Counted from the first letter of the stretch, positions 9,305 to 18,168 are shown. The stretch: DNA of 64,000 nt from Aurantibacter aestuarii (GCF_003008425.1 NZ_PXOQ01000007.1:248001-312000); one strand, 5' to 3'. Numbers and translations: made by a program. The notes: generated by a model not told the origin, from the sequence alone.

Positions 9305-10801
9305 TTATTTTACAATTAACTTTTTAGTTACTTTATTATTTATAGTAACTAAATAAACTCCAGACTTAAAATTACTTAAATCTAACTTATATTCTGTTTT
9401 ATTTAAACTAAGAACTTCTTTTACTTTTTGACCTAATACATTATGAATCTTAACGTCATTTATAGGAAAATTAGTATTTGATGAAAAAAGAACTTCTGTT
9501 TCTGCCGGGTTTGGCGACATCGAAAATGTGTTTTCTAAGTTAAATTCATCAACACTTAGTGTATTACTTTGTCTAACAACAAACAAACCTCTTTCTATAT
9601 CACTTATTATTATATTTCCACTAGCGAAGTAAGGATAGACACTCCATGCACCATTAAAATTTGCTGAATTACTCGCTGGATAGGTATCAAAATAACCAAC
9701 CTCAGTCATAGGAACTGGAGAAGATATATTTGCTAAGTCTAAAACTCTCAAACCAGCACGATAGTTGGCTAAGTAAAATTTATCTCCTTTAACATAACCA
9801 TTATGATCTATTGCGCGCTCTGGTCCAAAATAAGTTCTTGTTAAACTAGCGTCTGTATCAAAATCTGCATCTAAATCATTAAAATCAAATATCAACGTTT
9901 TTGTATTGAAGCCAAAAGACTGTTCATCAACCTCATCACCCATTATAAAATAACGTTGGTCGTCTGTAAACCAACCTTGGTGTGCGTATCTTGTTTGAGG
10001 ATAAGAAAATTCGTTTATAGGTATTACATTATTTTTATCGGTTACATCTAAAATAACCACTTTATCTGTATTACCATTACTACCGATATAAATTTGACGA
10101 CCTATTATTCCATTTGCTGGATCATAATAGTCTAAATCCGGACCAGTATAAGTCACAACCTGAGCATCGTGAGAATAACCTCCAGCTGTGTAATCATTTA
10201 AAAAAGTAGGGCTTGTAGGATTAGAGATATCAATAAAAATAGGTCCGCCTCCATTAGTAGAGCTACAGCCTACTAAATAAGCAATCGCTTCAGATTCATT
10301 TATAACAATGTTATGACAACTACCTACACCAGTATAAACGGCGTCTGCAGTATAGGTACCATTCACAGAAGCTTCCGATCTTAGTCGTGTTAAATCAAAC
10401 ACTTGCATACCGTGACTACCTACACCATCGGCAACAATAAACGCATGATTATTATATACTTTAACGTCTCTCCAGAAATTTGTACCTGCATTAGTATCTA
10501 CACGTCCTAAAAAAACAGGATTTAAAGGATCTGTTACATTTACGAATGCAGTACTATTTGTAGTCGCTACAATTGCATATTCATTATTGTTTAATGGATC
10601 TGTCCATCCCCAGATATCACTACCTTCAGGATTTCCAAGAGTATTTGCAAGTACCGAAATAGGCACATTAGACATTAAATCGTAATCGTTACAAGGGTAA
10701 ATTCCTGCCATATTAGTGTTAGTATCACATAGGGTTTGAGAGACTAAAACTGAATTATAAAACAACAAAAAACTTACAAAAAGTACGTAATTTTTAATCA
10801 T
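9305..10801 (-). CDS. Choice-of-anchor B (LVIVD-repeat) protein with T9SS C-terminal sorting domain
   Basis: This 498-aa exported protein has a signal peptide of about 21 residues ending SQT, an LVIVD beta-propeller region and a C-terminal type A T9SS sorting domain over the last 75 or so residues (FSMSPNPAETEV, VLGQKVKEV, FKSGVYLVTINN, TKKLIVK). It should be carried across the outer membrane by the type IX system and placed on the surface. It is the first gene of a five-gene operon and is paralogous to the next gene. The conserved MAG..PC...D-(L/V)-MS block precedes the repeat domain in both copies. Confidence 0.9.
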   Translation of the reverse strand: MIKNYVLFVSFLLFYNSVLVSQTLCDTNTNMAGIYPCNDYDLMSNVPISVLANTLGNPEGSDIWGWTDPLNNNEYAIVATTNSTAFVNVTDPLNPVFLGRVDTNAGTNFWRDVKVYNNHAFIVADGVGSHGMQVFDLTRLRSEASVNGTYTADAVYTGVGSCHNIVINESEAIAYLVGCSSTNGGGPIFIDISNPTSPTFLNDYTAGGYSHDAQVVTYTGPDLDYYDPANGIIGRQIYIGSNGNTDKVVILDVTDKNNVIPINEFSYPQTRYAHQGWFTDDQRYFIMGDEVDEQSFGFNTKTLIFDFNDLDADFDTDASLTRTYFGPERAIDHNGYVKGDKFYLANYRAGLRVLDLANISSPVPMTEVGYFDTYPASNSANFNGAWSVYPYFASGNIIISDIERGLFVVRQSNTLSVDEFNLENTFSMSPNPAETEVLFSSNTNFPINDVKIHNVLGQKVKEVLSLNKTEYKLDLSNFKSGVYLVTINNKVTKKLIVK

Positions 10802-10828
10802 AGGTCAAAAAAATGTTTGGGTTATCAA

Positions 10829-10836
10829 CAAAAGTA
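10829..10836 (-). promoter_or_regulatory. -7 promoter box of the MbnP/MbnH-like operon
   Basis: TACTTTTG on the minus strand fits TAnnTTTG and lies 27 bases upstream of the ATG at 10801. The whole five-gene run downstream has gaps of 1-20 bases, so this is the likely operon promoter. No clear -33 box is visible. Confidence 0.5.
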
Positions 10837-10917
10837 AGTTTTTTTTAAAGAAAAAACAGTTATCTAATTAATTTTTAATTATCTAAAGATTTCTAGACAT
10901 ACTATTTTTATGTTTAT

Positions 10918-10925
10918 TAATTTTG
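10918..10925 (+). promoter_or_regulatory. -7 promoter box of thiL, predicted leaderless
   Basis: TAATTTTG fits TAnnTTTG and ends four bases before the thiL ATG at 10930. Transcription would start at or next to the A of the ATG. Confidence 0.5.
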
Positions 10926-10929
10926 CGAT

Positions 10930-11976
10930 ATGATTGAAGATAAAAACACAGAGAAAACAGATTTAAGTGCCTTAGGTGAATTTGGTTTAATTGAACATTT
11001 AACTAGAAACTTAACCATAAAACAAACTTCTACTATTAAAGGTATTGGAGATGATGCAGCTGTTCTAGAACCTGGAGAGAAAAAAATTGTTGTCACTACA
11101 GACTTATTGGTTGAAGGTGTTCACTTTGATTTAAGTTATATGCCTTTAAAACATCTAGGTTACAAATCGGTTATTGTAAATTTATCTGATGTTTATGCCA
11201 TGAATGCCAATGCAACTCAAATTACGGTTTCTATAGCGGTTTCAAATCGATTTCCATTAGAAGCTTTAGAAGAGTTATATGCTGGTATTGAAACTGCAGC
11301 AGCTATATATGGTATTGATGTTATTGGCGGAGACACCACGTCTTCTACAAAAGGCTTATTAATTTCTGTAACCGCTATAGGCGAGGTTAAAACGGAAAAA
11401 ATAACCTACAGAAATGGCGCAAAACCAAATGATTTACTTGTTGTAACTGGTGATATTGGCGCCGCCTATTTAGGTCTACAGGTGTTAGAACGCGAGAAAG
11501 AGGTTTTTAAAGTAAACCCTAATAACCAACCAGACCTAGATGCTTATACTTATATCATTGAACGCCAGCTAAAGCCGGAAGCTCGTAAGGATATTGTAAA
11601 GCTTTTAGAAGATTTAGACGTGATCCCAACTAGTATGATTGACATTAGCGATGGACTTTCTTCTGAAATTTTACATTTATGTAAAGCCAGTAATGTGGGT
11701 TGCGATTTATATGAAAACAAACTACCTCTTGATCCACAAGTAATTTCTACTGCGGAAGAATTTAATATGGATAGTACCACTATTGCCTTGAGTGGCGGTG
11801 AAGATTATGAGTTACTTATGACCATTTCTCAAGACGATTTTCCTAAAATTAAAGCAAATCCTAATTTAACGGTAATTGGCTTTATAACTGAAGAAAGTTT
11901 AGGTGCGCATTTAGTTACCAGAGCAGAAACTAAAATACCATTACAAGCACAAGGCTGGAAAAATTTTGAAAATTAA
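10930..11976 (+). CDS. thiL: Thiamine-monophosphate kinase
   Basis: This 348-aa protein matches ThiL. It has GIGDDAAV (38-45), TTDLLVEGVHFD, NLSDVYAMNA (ThiL usually reads NLSDLAAMGA), VIGGDTTSS (131-139), a central RPxARxD-like stretch (KPEARKDI), MIDISDGLSSE and ALSGGEDYELL. It phosphorylates thiamine monophosphate to the cofactor thiamine diphosphate in the cytoplasm. It stands alone here with no other thi genes. Its last four bases overlap the end of the convergent alpha/beta hydrolase gene. The promoter box directly before the ATG suggests a leaderless transcript. Confidence 0.96.
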   Translation: MIEDKNTEKTDLSALGEFGLIEHLTRNLTIKQTSTIKGIGDDAAVLEPGEKKIVVTTDLLVEGVHFDLSYMPLKHLGYKSVIVNLSDVYAMNANATQITVSIAVSNRFPLEALEELYAGIETAAAIYGIDVIGGDTTSSTKGLLISVTAIGEVKTEKITYRNGAKPNDLLVVTGDIGAAYLGLQVLEREKEVFKVNPNNQPDLDAYTYIIERQLKPEARKDIVKLLEDLDVIPTSMIDISDGLSSEILHLCKASNVGCDLYENKLPLDPQVISTAEEFNMDSTTIALSGGEDYELLMTISQDDFPKIKANPNLTVIGFITEESLGAHLVTRAETKIPLQAQGWKNFEN

Positions 11977-12749
11977 TTAATTACGAAATCACTTAAGACT
12001 TTTTCTAAGTCTTCTAATGCTTCTACATGACTCATGTGTCCACCATTTAAGGCATAAAATTGAGCGTTTGTGTTATTGGCAATCTGTTTTAATTCTTCAA
12101 AATCTATTACAGAATCGTTTATTCCTGCAATAATTGCTTTTTTAAAGGTGCTTTGTTTAAAAAACTCTGTATTATCTGGTCTTTGCATCATCCCTTCTTG
12201 AGCTGCAATATAACCTTGTATAGGAGTTTTTAAAGCTTCGGTTTTAATGGCTTCTATTTCATTTTCAAATTTTTGCCTGTTTTTTTCATAAAACAAGTTG
12301 TTTATTGACATACTTACTAAACTTTCATAAAACTTTTTTGCGTTTTTAACAGCTCTGGTGCGTAATAATTTTCGAGAGACATCGTCGTTTTTTGTAGTAG
12401 AATTTAGTAAACATATACCAGTGACTTTTATATTTTCGCGTTTAGCTATGCTTAAAGCCACATAGCCACCTAAACTATGACCAACCATTTGACAAGCAGG
12501 TATTTGTAGATTATTTAAAACCTCCTCGATTGCTTCTGCAAAGTCTGCCATACTATGAATATAACCTATACAGTGCGAATTTCCATGACCTAATAAGTCG
12601 ACTACAATTATTTGATTCGATTTAGATAATTTTGGAATTAAATTGTCCCACATACTACTGTTTTCTAAAAATCCATGGATTAATACCACAGGTTCTCCGC
12701 TTCCAAAAACCGAATAAAATACTTCTGCCCCTTTATAATTTAAAATCAT
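11973..12749 (-). CDS. Alpha/beta-fold hydrolase
   Basis: This 258-aa protein is a single-domain alpha/beta hydrolase. It has the oxyanion-hole HG at 25-26 (VVLIHGFLENSSMW), the nucleophile elbow GHSLGG (90-95, Ser92), an Asp in GINDSVID and the catalytic His in GGHMSHVE near the end. There is no signal peptide, so it is cytoplasmic. The substrate cannot be read from sequence; relatives include esterases and MenH- or BioH-like enzymes. It is convergent with thiL (4-base overlap) and divergent from brnQ, with only 35 bases between the two starts. Confidence 0.9.
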   Translation of the reverse strand: MILNYKGAEVFYSVFGSGEPVVLIHGFLENSSMWDNLIPKLSKSNQIIVVDLLGHGNSHCIGYIHSMADFAEAIEEVLNNLQIPACQMVGHSLGGYVALSIAKRENIKVTGICLLNSTTKNDDVSRKLLRTRAVKNAKKFYESLVSMSINNLFYEKNRQKFENEIEAIKTEALKTPIQGYIAAQEGMMQRPDNTEFFKQSTFKKAIIAGINDSVIDFEELKQIANNTNAQFYALNGGHMSHVEALEDLEKVLSDFVIN

Positions 12750-12784
12750 TTTTATACTATATTCGGCTAATATAATTTCATAAA

Positions 12785-14068
12785 ATGAATAAATCTAAAG
12801 AAATTTTAATTACCGGTTTTGCTTTATTTTCTATGTTTTTTGGAGCAGGAAATTTAATTCTACCGCCATTTTTAGGTGTACAATCTGGCGATAATTGGTG
12901 GTTGGTAACTTTAGGTTTTGCTATTACCGCAGTTATTATTCCTATTTTAGCGATAATTGCTCATGCTAAATTACAAGGTACTTTATATGATTTTGCTAAG
13001 CCTATTTCTCCTGTATTTGCCTCTGTATATTGCTTTATCATTTATGTTATATGTATTCTGCTACCGGCGCCAAGAACCGCAAGTGTAACGCATGAAATGG
13101 CTATAGAGCCTTTTTTTAATAGCAACTCATTACTTACAAGTGGAATATATTTTGGACTAGTATTGCTGTTTGTTTTAAATCGAAGTAAGGTCACACAACT
13201 TCTAGGAAAATTCTTAACACCACTTATTGTTTTGATTTTATTGGCAATAATTTTTATTGGCTGTTTTACCAGTCCTGACATTATACAAGCAACAGACTAT
13301 TTGAGTCCTTTTTCTTCAGGTGTTTTGGAAGGCTATCAAACTTTTGATGCTATTGGCGGGGCGGTTATTGGAGGCGTTATAGTTATTTCACTAAAAATCA
13401 AAGGGTTTCATACTTTTGAAAATATAAAACAGTTAATAATAAAATCTGGACTTTTAGCGGGTTTTGGTCTCCTAATTATATATACTGGTTTACTTTTTAA
13501 TGGCGCTGCATTTGGCGCAGAATTTAGCGGAGACATTACTCGTACTGCCTTATTAAATCAATTAAGTATATTAACCTTAGGGCAAACAGGTGCTGTTTTT
13601 TTAAGTGTATTAGTCGCATTAGCTTGTTTTACTACAGCGGTAGGTATTATTACCGGAACAGCAGATTATTTTAAAGGTGTCTTTAATCAATCTCAAAAAG
13701 CATATCAAATTACAGCAATTATTGGATGTTTTTTTGGTGTATTAGTTGGACAGTTTAATGTGGCTTTTATTATTGACATTGCAATTCCTATCCTATTAAT
13801 TATCTATCCAGTTACTATTGTTTTGATTATTTTAAATGCCATACCTTCTAAATTCACCAACCCTAAGTTATTTAAAGTGGTCGTCTATACTACAATCCTT
13901 TTTAGTTTACCAGATGTATTACATGTCGTTTTTCCCGAGAATAAGGTTGTATTAGGTTTATTAAATTTTATACCCTTTTCTAAACAAAGTTTCGGTTGGG
14001 TTATGCCAAGTTTAGCAAGCTATATTGTTGCTTATGTTTATTTTAAATTTCTTTCAAACGCGAAATAA
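12785..14068 (+). CDS. brnQ: Branched-chain amino acid transporter, LIVCS family
   Basis: This 427-aa integral membrane protein has about 12 predicted helices and the BrnQ N-terminal signature FALFSMFFGAGNLILPP. Further hallmarks are PRTASVTHEMA near 95 and the GYQTFDAIGG stretch (roughly 180-190). It imports Leu, Ile and Val with Na+ or H+ in known relatives. Its last 26 bases overlap, on the opposite strand, the end of the ACT-like gene at 14043-14702. The start follows the hydrolase start by 35 bases, so a shared divergent promoter region must be very short. Confidence 0.95.
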   Translation: MNKSKEILITGFALFSMFFGAGNLILPPFLGVQSGDNWWLVTLGFAITAVIIPILAIIAHAKLQGTLYDFAKPISPVFASVYCFIIYVICILLPAPRTASVTHEMAIEPFFNSNSLLTSGIYFGLVLLFVLNRSKVTQLLGKFLTPLIVLILLAIIFIGCFTSPDIIQATDYLSPFSSGVLEGYQTFDAIGGAVIGGVIVISLKIKGFHTFENIKQLIIKSGLLAGFGLLIIYTGLLFNGAAFGAEFSGDITRTALLNQLSILTLGQTGAVFLSVLVALACFTTAVGIITGTADYFKGVFNQSQKAYQITAIIGCFFGVLVGQFNVAFIIDIAIPILLIIYPVTIVLIILNAIPSKFTNPKLFKVVVYTTILFSLPDVLHVVFPENKVVLGLLNFIPFSKQSFGWVMPSLASYIVAYVYFKFLSNAK

Positions 14069-14702
14069 TCTTAAAAGCTTTATCAATATACATATCCTCA
14101 AAAAGTAAAGTAAACTCGTTTGTAGTTGATACCATTTCATAAATGGAAATACCTTCCCAAGCTAAAAGTTTAAATATATGATAATACAAACCTGTCATTC
14201 GGGTATTATTTTCAGGGAGTTGAATGCTAATAGCCGAAAGTTTATCTAAACTCTCTAATAAAATTTCCCCTTTAAAACTGCTAATTACATTTTCCTTTTC
14301 CTGAGTAGTAATAATTAAATTACTCTCATGAATACCACGTGTAAAAGCATAAAATATATTTGTTTTTTTATTGATGAGATTTAAAATTTTAGCATGACTA
14401 TCTATTAAAGTTGAAGAATTTTTATAGGTAAAATCTGTTAAATTTGAGCGCACAGTAATATCACCTAACTGCATAATTATCTGCTTCAATTTGTTTGTAT
14501 TAGTAATAGCTTGAGGAATACTATAACGTCTAAGAGCCATCATAATAGCACCACTTTTTACTGGCTTACCTACACGCTTACCAATTTCAGGAATCAATTC
14601 TTCAGCTAATGCAGAGTAATTTATAATTCCTCTCGAAAGTGCTTCTTCAAGAAAAGGTTGTTGTTTTAATAATTCTTCTACACAAAAAGTAATCGTTTTC
14701 AT
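14043..14702 (-). CDS. Uncharacterised protein with ACT-like C-terminal half, divergent from lysC
   Basis: This 219-aa soluble protein has an N-terminal helical part (1-75) with an RRYSIPQAI segment that might be a small DNA-binding or regulatory fold. The C-terminal half (about 150-219) has the beta-alpha-beta pattern of an ACT domain, resembling the regulatory end of aspartate kinases (AISIQLPENNTRMTGLYYHI, then AWEGISIYEMVSTTNEFTLLFED). It is divergent from lysC and its end overlaps the end of brnQ by 26 bases. A role in sensing amino acids is plausible, but a DNA-binding function is only a guess. Confidence 0.8.
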   Translation of the reverse strand: MKTITFCVEELLKQQPFLEEALSRGIINYSALAEELIPEIGKRVGKPVKSGAIMMALRRYSIPQAITNTNKLKQIIMQLGDITVRSNLTDFTYKNSSTLIDSHAKILNLINKKTNIFYAFTRGIHESNLIITTQEKENVISSFKGEILLESLDKLSAISIQLPENNTRMTGLYYHIFKLLAWEGISIYEMVSTTNEFTLLFEDMYIDKAFKIISRLKEI

Positions 14703-14727
14703 TTTGTTATATAGTTAACATTTTGTG

Positions 14728-14735
14728 CAAATATA
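14728..14735 (-). promoter_or_regulatory. -7 promoter box of the ACT-like gene
   Basis: TATATTTG on the minus strand fits TAnnTTTG and lies 25 bases before the ATG at 14702, within the 102-base divergent region shared with lysC. I see only a weak candidate (TAATTTTA) for lysC in the same region. Confidence 0.5.
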
Positions 14736-14804
14736 GTATAAATTTAGAATTTATTATTACGACTCTAATTATGCCGTTAATTTTACAATCAAAAAAATAC
14801 TTCA

Positions 14805-16130
14805 ATGAAAATTTTAAAATTTGGTGGAACATCGGTTGGGTCTGTAAAGAATATGTCTTTAGTAAAAGATATTATAAACACTAGCGAAAAAAAAATAGTT
14901 GTGCTATCTGCTATGTCTGGCACTACAAATACTCTAGTAGCTGTTAATACCGCAATTAAAAACAATGAAATAGCAGTTGCGGAATCTATTATTTCAAGCC
15001 TAAGCGATAATTATCTTAAGGTTACAGAACAGTTATACCAAAAAGCCGAATATAAAGAACTAGCTATTAATTACATTACGAAGGTGATAATGCAGCTGCA
15101 AAGCCTTGCTACTAAACCTACTTCTAATCATACCGAATATCAAGTTTTAGCACAAGGAGAACTTTTGTCTACACATTTATTTTATTACTTTTTAAAAGAA
15201 CATCAAATTAACGCCGCGCTATTACCAGCATTAGATTTTATGCGATTAGATCACTTTGGTGAGCCTGATAATTTTTATATTAAGAAAAATCTTTCACAAA
15301 TTTTAGACTCTAAAAATGAAGTGGAAATTTATATAACTCAAGGTTTTATTACACGAGATTATATGGGAGAAATTTCAAACTTACAGCGTGGTGGCAGCGA
15401 TTATACCGCTACTATTATTGGAGCTGCTTTAGATGTTGAAGAAGTTCAAATTTGGACTGATATTGATGGCTTTCATAATAACGACCCAAGGTTTGTAGCC
15501 AATACACATACCATTTCCCATTTATCTTTTGAAGAGGCTGCGGAACTCGCTTACTTTGGTGCAAAAATATTACATCCACAAACCGTAATTCCTGTTCGCA
15601 ATAAAAATATCCCTGTACGACTAAAAAACACGATGCAACCCGAAGCACCTGGTACACTTATAGACAGCTCCATACATGGCGAAGGTATTAAAGCAATTGC
15701 TGCAAAAGATGGTATTACGGCTATAAAAATTAAGTCGGCAAGAATGTTACTGGCTCATGGTTTTTTAAAAAAAGTGTTTGATATTTTTGATTATTACCAA
15801 ACACCTATTGACATGATTACAACATCGGAAATAGCTGTGTCGCTTACCATAGACAACCCTACTCATTTAGAAAGTATTTGCCATGAATTAGAAAAAATTG
15901 CAGCTATAGAAATTGAAACCAATCGCAGTATAGTATGTTTAGTAGGCCATAATATTGTAAACCATCATGAAACGCCTAATCTATTTCAAATCTTACAAGA
16001 TGTTAACGTAAGAATGATATCTTATGGCGGTAGCAATAATAATATTTCATTATTAATAAATACTAATGACAAGCTAGAAACGCTCAGAAAATTAAATCGT
16101 TATGTGTTTGAACCCGCAGAAGTATTTTGA
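14805..16130 (+). CDS. lysC: Aspartate kinase, monofunctional
   Basis: This 441-aa protein opens with the aspartokinase signature MKILKFGGTSVGS. It continues with VLSAMSGTTN, the LQRGGSDYTAT ATP/aspartate site and WTDIDGF..NDPR. The C-terminal part holds two ACT domains for feedback control (MLLAHGFLKKVFDIF, IDMITTSEIAVSLT, VRMISYGGSNNNISLL). It catalyses the first step to Lys, Thr and Met. There is no homoserine dehydrogenase fusion. A terminator follows directly. Confidence 0.96.
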   Translation: MKILKFGGTSVGSVKNMSLVKDIINTSEKKIVVLSAMSGTTNTLVAVNTAIKNNEIAVAESIISSLSDNYLKVTEQLYQKAEYKELAINYITKVIMQLQSLATKPTSNHTEYQVLAQGELLSTHLFYYFLKEHQINAALLPALDFMRLDHFGEPDNFYIKKNLSQILDSKNEVEIYITQGFITRDYMGEISNLQRGGSDYTATIIGAALDVEEVQIWTDIDGFHNNDPRFVANTHTISHLSFEEAAELAYFGAKILHPQTVIPVRNKNIPVRLKNTMQPEAPGTLIDSSIHGEGIKAIAAKDGITAIKIKSARMLLAHGFLKKVFDIFDYYQTPIDMITTSEIAVSLTIDNPTHLESICHELEKIAAIEIETNRSIVCLVGHNIVNHHETPNLFQILQDVNVRMISYGGSNNNISLLINTNDKLETLRKLNRYVFEPAEVF

Positions 16131-16142
16131 ATGGTAAAATTC

Positions 16143-16177
16143 AAAAAAAAGACGAACTAATAGTTCGTCTTTTTTTT
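16143..16177. terminator. Bidirectional intrinsic terminator, lysC / PhnB-like gene
   Basis: GACGAAC and GTTCGTC pair around a 5-base loop, with an A-run before and a T-run after. It lies between two convergent genes. Confidence 0.85.
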
Positions 16178-16199
16178 AAGAAATTTATTAAATGATGAA

Positions 16200-16598
16200 T
16201 TACTTATTGTAGTTAATCATCCAATTTGTTCCATATTTATCGGTACATCTTCCATAATATCCCCATTCTCGTTCTTGATAATCATGATGGACTTTACCGT
16301 TGTTAGATAATTTATGAAACAACTCTTTACCTTCACTTTCACTTGCTGCATCAATACTCATATGCATTTGGTTCCCTACATTAAGCGGTGTATCTGGAGA
16401 GGCATCATAAGCCATAAAATGAATATTGTTTCCTTTTAATTCCGCATGTTGTAATTTAGTTTTAAATGATGCTGGAATGTCTATTTTGGCGTCTTCATAA
16501 GTCTGTTTATTCACAATTTTTGCATCAAATAAATCGCTATAGAAATTTAATGCATCGTGACAGTTTCCGTTAAAAGATAAATAAGCTTGAATTTTCAT
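16200..16598 (-). CDS. VOC-superfamily PhnB-like protein
   Basis: This 132-aa cytoplasmic protein has the PhnB-like form of the glyoxalase/VOC fold: MKIQAYLSFNGNCHDALNFY at the N-terminus, HAELKGNNIHFMAYD in the middle, HMSIDAASESEGKELFHKLS, and a WGYYGRCTDKYGTNWMINY ending. Members are annotated as PhnB or 3-demethylubiquinone methyltransferase-like, but most lack a proven reaction. It stands alone between two terminators. Confidence 0.9.
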   Translation of the reverse strand: MKIQAYLSFNGNCHDALNFYSDLFDAKIVNKQTYEDAKIDIPASFKTKLQHAELKGNNIHFMAYDASPDTPLNVGNQMHMSIDAASESEGKELFHKLSNNGKVHHDYQEREWGYYGRCTDKYGTNWMINYNK

Positions 16599-16762
16599 AG
16601 GTTTAGATTTTTAATATTAATATTTAGTTCGTTTAAATAATATAAGTCTAATTATCCAGGCACTTAGGACGTTTAAAACAAGTTTAACGTGATATTAATA
16701 CTATTTAACATTATTCGAAATATGTAGTTATATCTAAATATACCCAATTCATGTTAGGTCAA

Positions 16763-16798
16763 AAAAAAAATCCGCTAACTCATTAGCGGATTTTGTAA
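16763..16798 (-). terminator. Intrinsic terminator of the aminopeptidase P gene
   Basis: TCCGCTAA and TTAGCGGA pair around a 4-base loop. The adjacent A-run on the plus strand gives a long T-run on the minus transcript. It lies just past the stop at 16816. Confidence 0.85.
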
Positions 16799-16815
16799 AA
16801 TGTATATTTAAAATA

Positions 16816-18108
16816 TTAACTATTCATAATATCTTCAATTTCTTCAATTTCAATTGGAATATTACGCATTAGGTTAAAAGGTTCTCCAGTTTTTTGAATG
16901 ACCAAATCATCTTCTAATCGAATACCAAATCCTTCATCTGGAATATAAATTCCTGGTTCCACCGTAAACACGTTGTTTTCCTGCATAGGCTCTGTTAAAA
17001 TACCATAATCATGCGTGTCTAAACCAATATGGTGAGACGTTCCATGCATAAAGTATTTTTTGTAAGCTGGCCAGTCTGGATTTTCATTCTGTACATCAGC
17101 TTTATCTAACAAACCTAAGCCTAAAAGCTCACTAGTCATTAATTTACCAACCTCAACATGGTAATCTGCCCAAATGGTTCCAGGAACTAACATTTTGGTC
17201 GCATCCTTTTTTACACGATTTACAGCGTTATACACCGCTTTTTGTCTATCATTAAAACGTCCAGAAACCGGAATGGTTCTGGTCATATCACTTGCATAAT
17301 TACTATAAGTGGCTCCAGCATCAATTAATATTAAATCGCCCGCTTTACATTCTTGGTTATTCTCTATATAATGTAATACGTTAGCATTATTTCCTGATGC
17401 TATAATTGGTGTGTATGCAAATCCGTCTGAACGGTTATTTAAAAACTCGTGCATAAACTCGGCTTCCAGATTATATTCAAAAACGCCAGGTTTTGTAAAC
17501 TTCAATATACGTTTAAAAGCTTTTTCAGTAATAGAACACGCAGTTTGCATTAAATCTATTTCTATTTGATCTTTTACCGAACGTAATCGTTGTAAAATTG
17601 GATTAGATTTTGCCACACTATGTGCAGGATATTTATCTTTAATCCATTTGGTAAAACGATCTTCACGAGTTTCAGTTTCAACATTTGCTCTATAATGCTC
17701 GTTGGTGTTTATATAAATAGTTTCGGCTTGCGTCATCATTTCAAACAACACTTTCTCCAAATCTTTTAACCAGTAAACGGTTTTAATACCACTGGTTTCA
17801 AATGCGGCTTCCTTAGTTAATTTTTCGCCTTCCCAAACCGCAATATGTTCATTGGTTTCTTTTAAAAATAAAACCTCACGATTTTTAGGATTTGGGCAAT
17901 CTGGAAAAAGCACTAAAATACTTTCTTCTTGGTCGACACCACTTAAATAAAAGATATCTCTATGCTGGTTAAAAGGCATCGTACTATCTGCACCAACCGG
18001 ATAAATATCGTTAGAATTAAAAAAAGCAATTCCTTTTGGTTTCATTTTAGCCGCAAAGTTTTTACGGTTTTTTATAAATAATTTCGAGTCTATTTTGTCG
18101 TATTTCAT
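16816..18108 (-). CDS. pepP: Xaa-Pro aminopeptidase (aminopeptidase P, M24B)
   Basis: This 430-aa protein has an N-terminal creatinase-like domain (1-170) and a C-terminal pita-bread metallopeptidase domain. Metal ligands are visible in ILIDAGATYSNYASDMTRT (two Asp), MHGTSHHIGLDTHD (His), FTVEPGIYIP (Glu) and GFGIRLEDD (Glu). It removes N-terminal residues before proline and uses a dinuclear metal site. The HRDIFYLSGVDQEESIL segment is also typical. There is no signal peptide, so it is cytoplasmic. It is transcribed alone from a nearby -7 box and ends in a strong terminator. Confidence 0.95.
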   Translation of the reverse strand: MKYDKIDSKLFIKNRKNFAAKMKPKGIAFFNSNDIYPVGADSTMPFNQHRDIFYLSGVDQEESILVLFPDCPNPKNREVLFLKETNEHIAVWEGEKLTKEAAFETSGIKTVYWLKDLEKVLFEMMTQAETIYINTNEHYRANVETETREDRFTKWIKDKYPAHSVAKSNPILQRLRSVKDQIEIDLMQTACSITEKAFKRILKFTKPGVFEYNLEAEFMHEFLNNRSDGFAYTPIIASGNNANVLHYIENNQECKAGDLILIDAGATYSNYASDMTRTIPVSGRFNDRQKAVYNAVNRVKKDATKMLVPGTIWADYHVEVGKLMTSELLGLGLLDKADVQNENPDWPAYKKYFMHGTSHHIGLDTHDYGILTEPMQENNVFTVEPGIYIPDEGFGIRLEDDLVIQKTGEPFNLMRNIPIEIEEIEDIMNS

Positions 18109-18129
18109 CTTAATATTTTTCTATAAAAC

Positions 18130-18137
18130 CAAAGGTA
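18130..18137 (-). promoter_or_regulatory. -7 promoter box of the aminopeptidase P gene
   Basis: TACCTTTG on the minus strand fits TAnnTTTG and lies 21 bases before the ATG at 18108. Confidence 0.45.
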
Positions 18138-18168
18138 ATAATTATGTTATTAAATAACGAATTATAAG

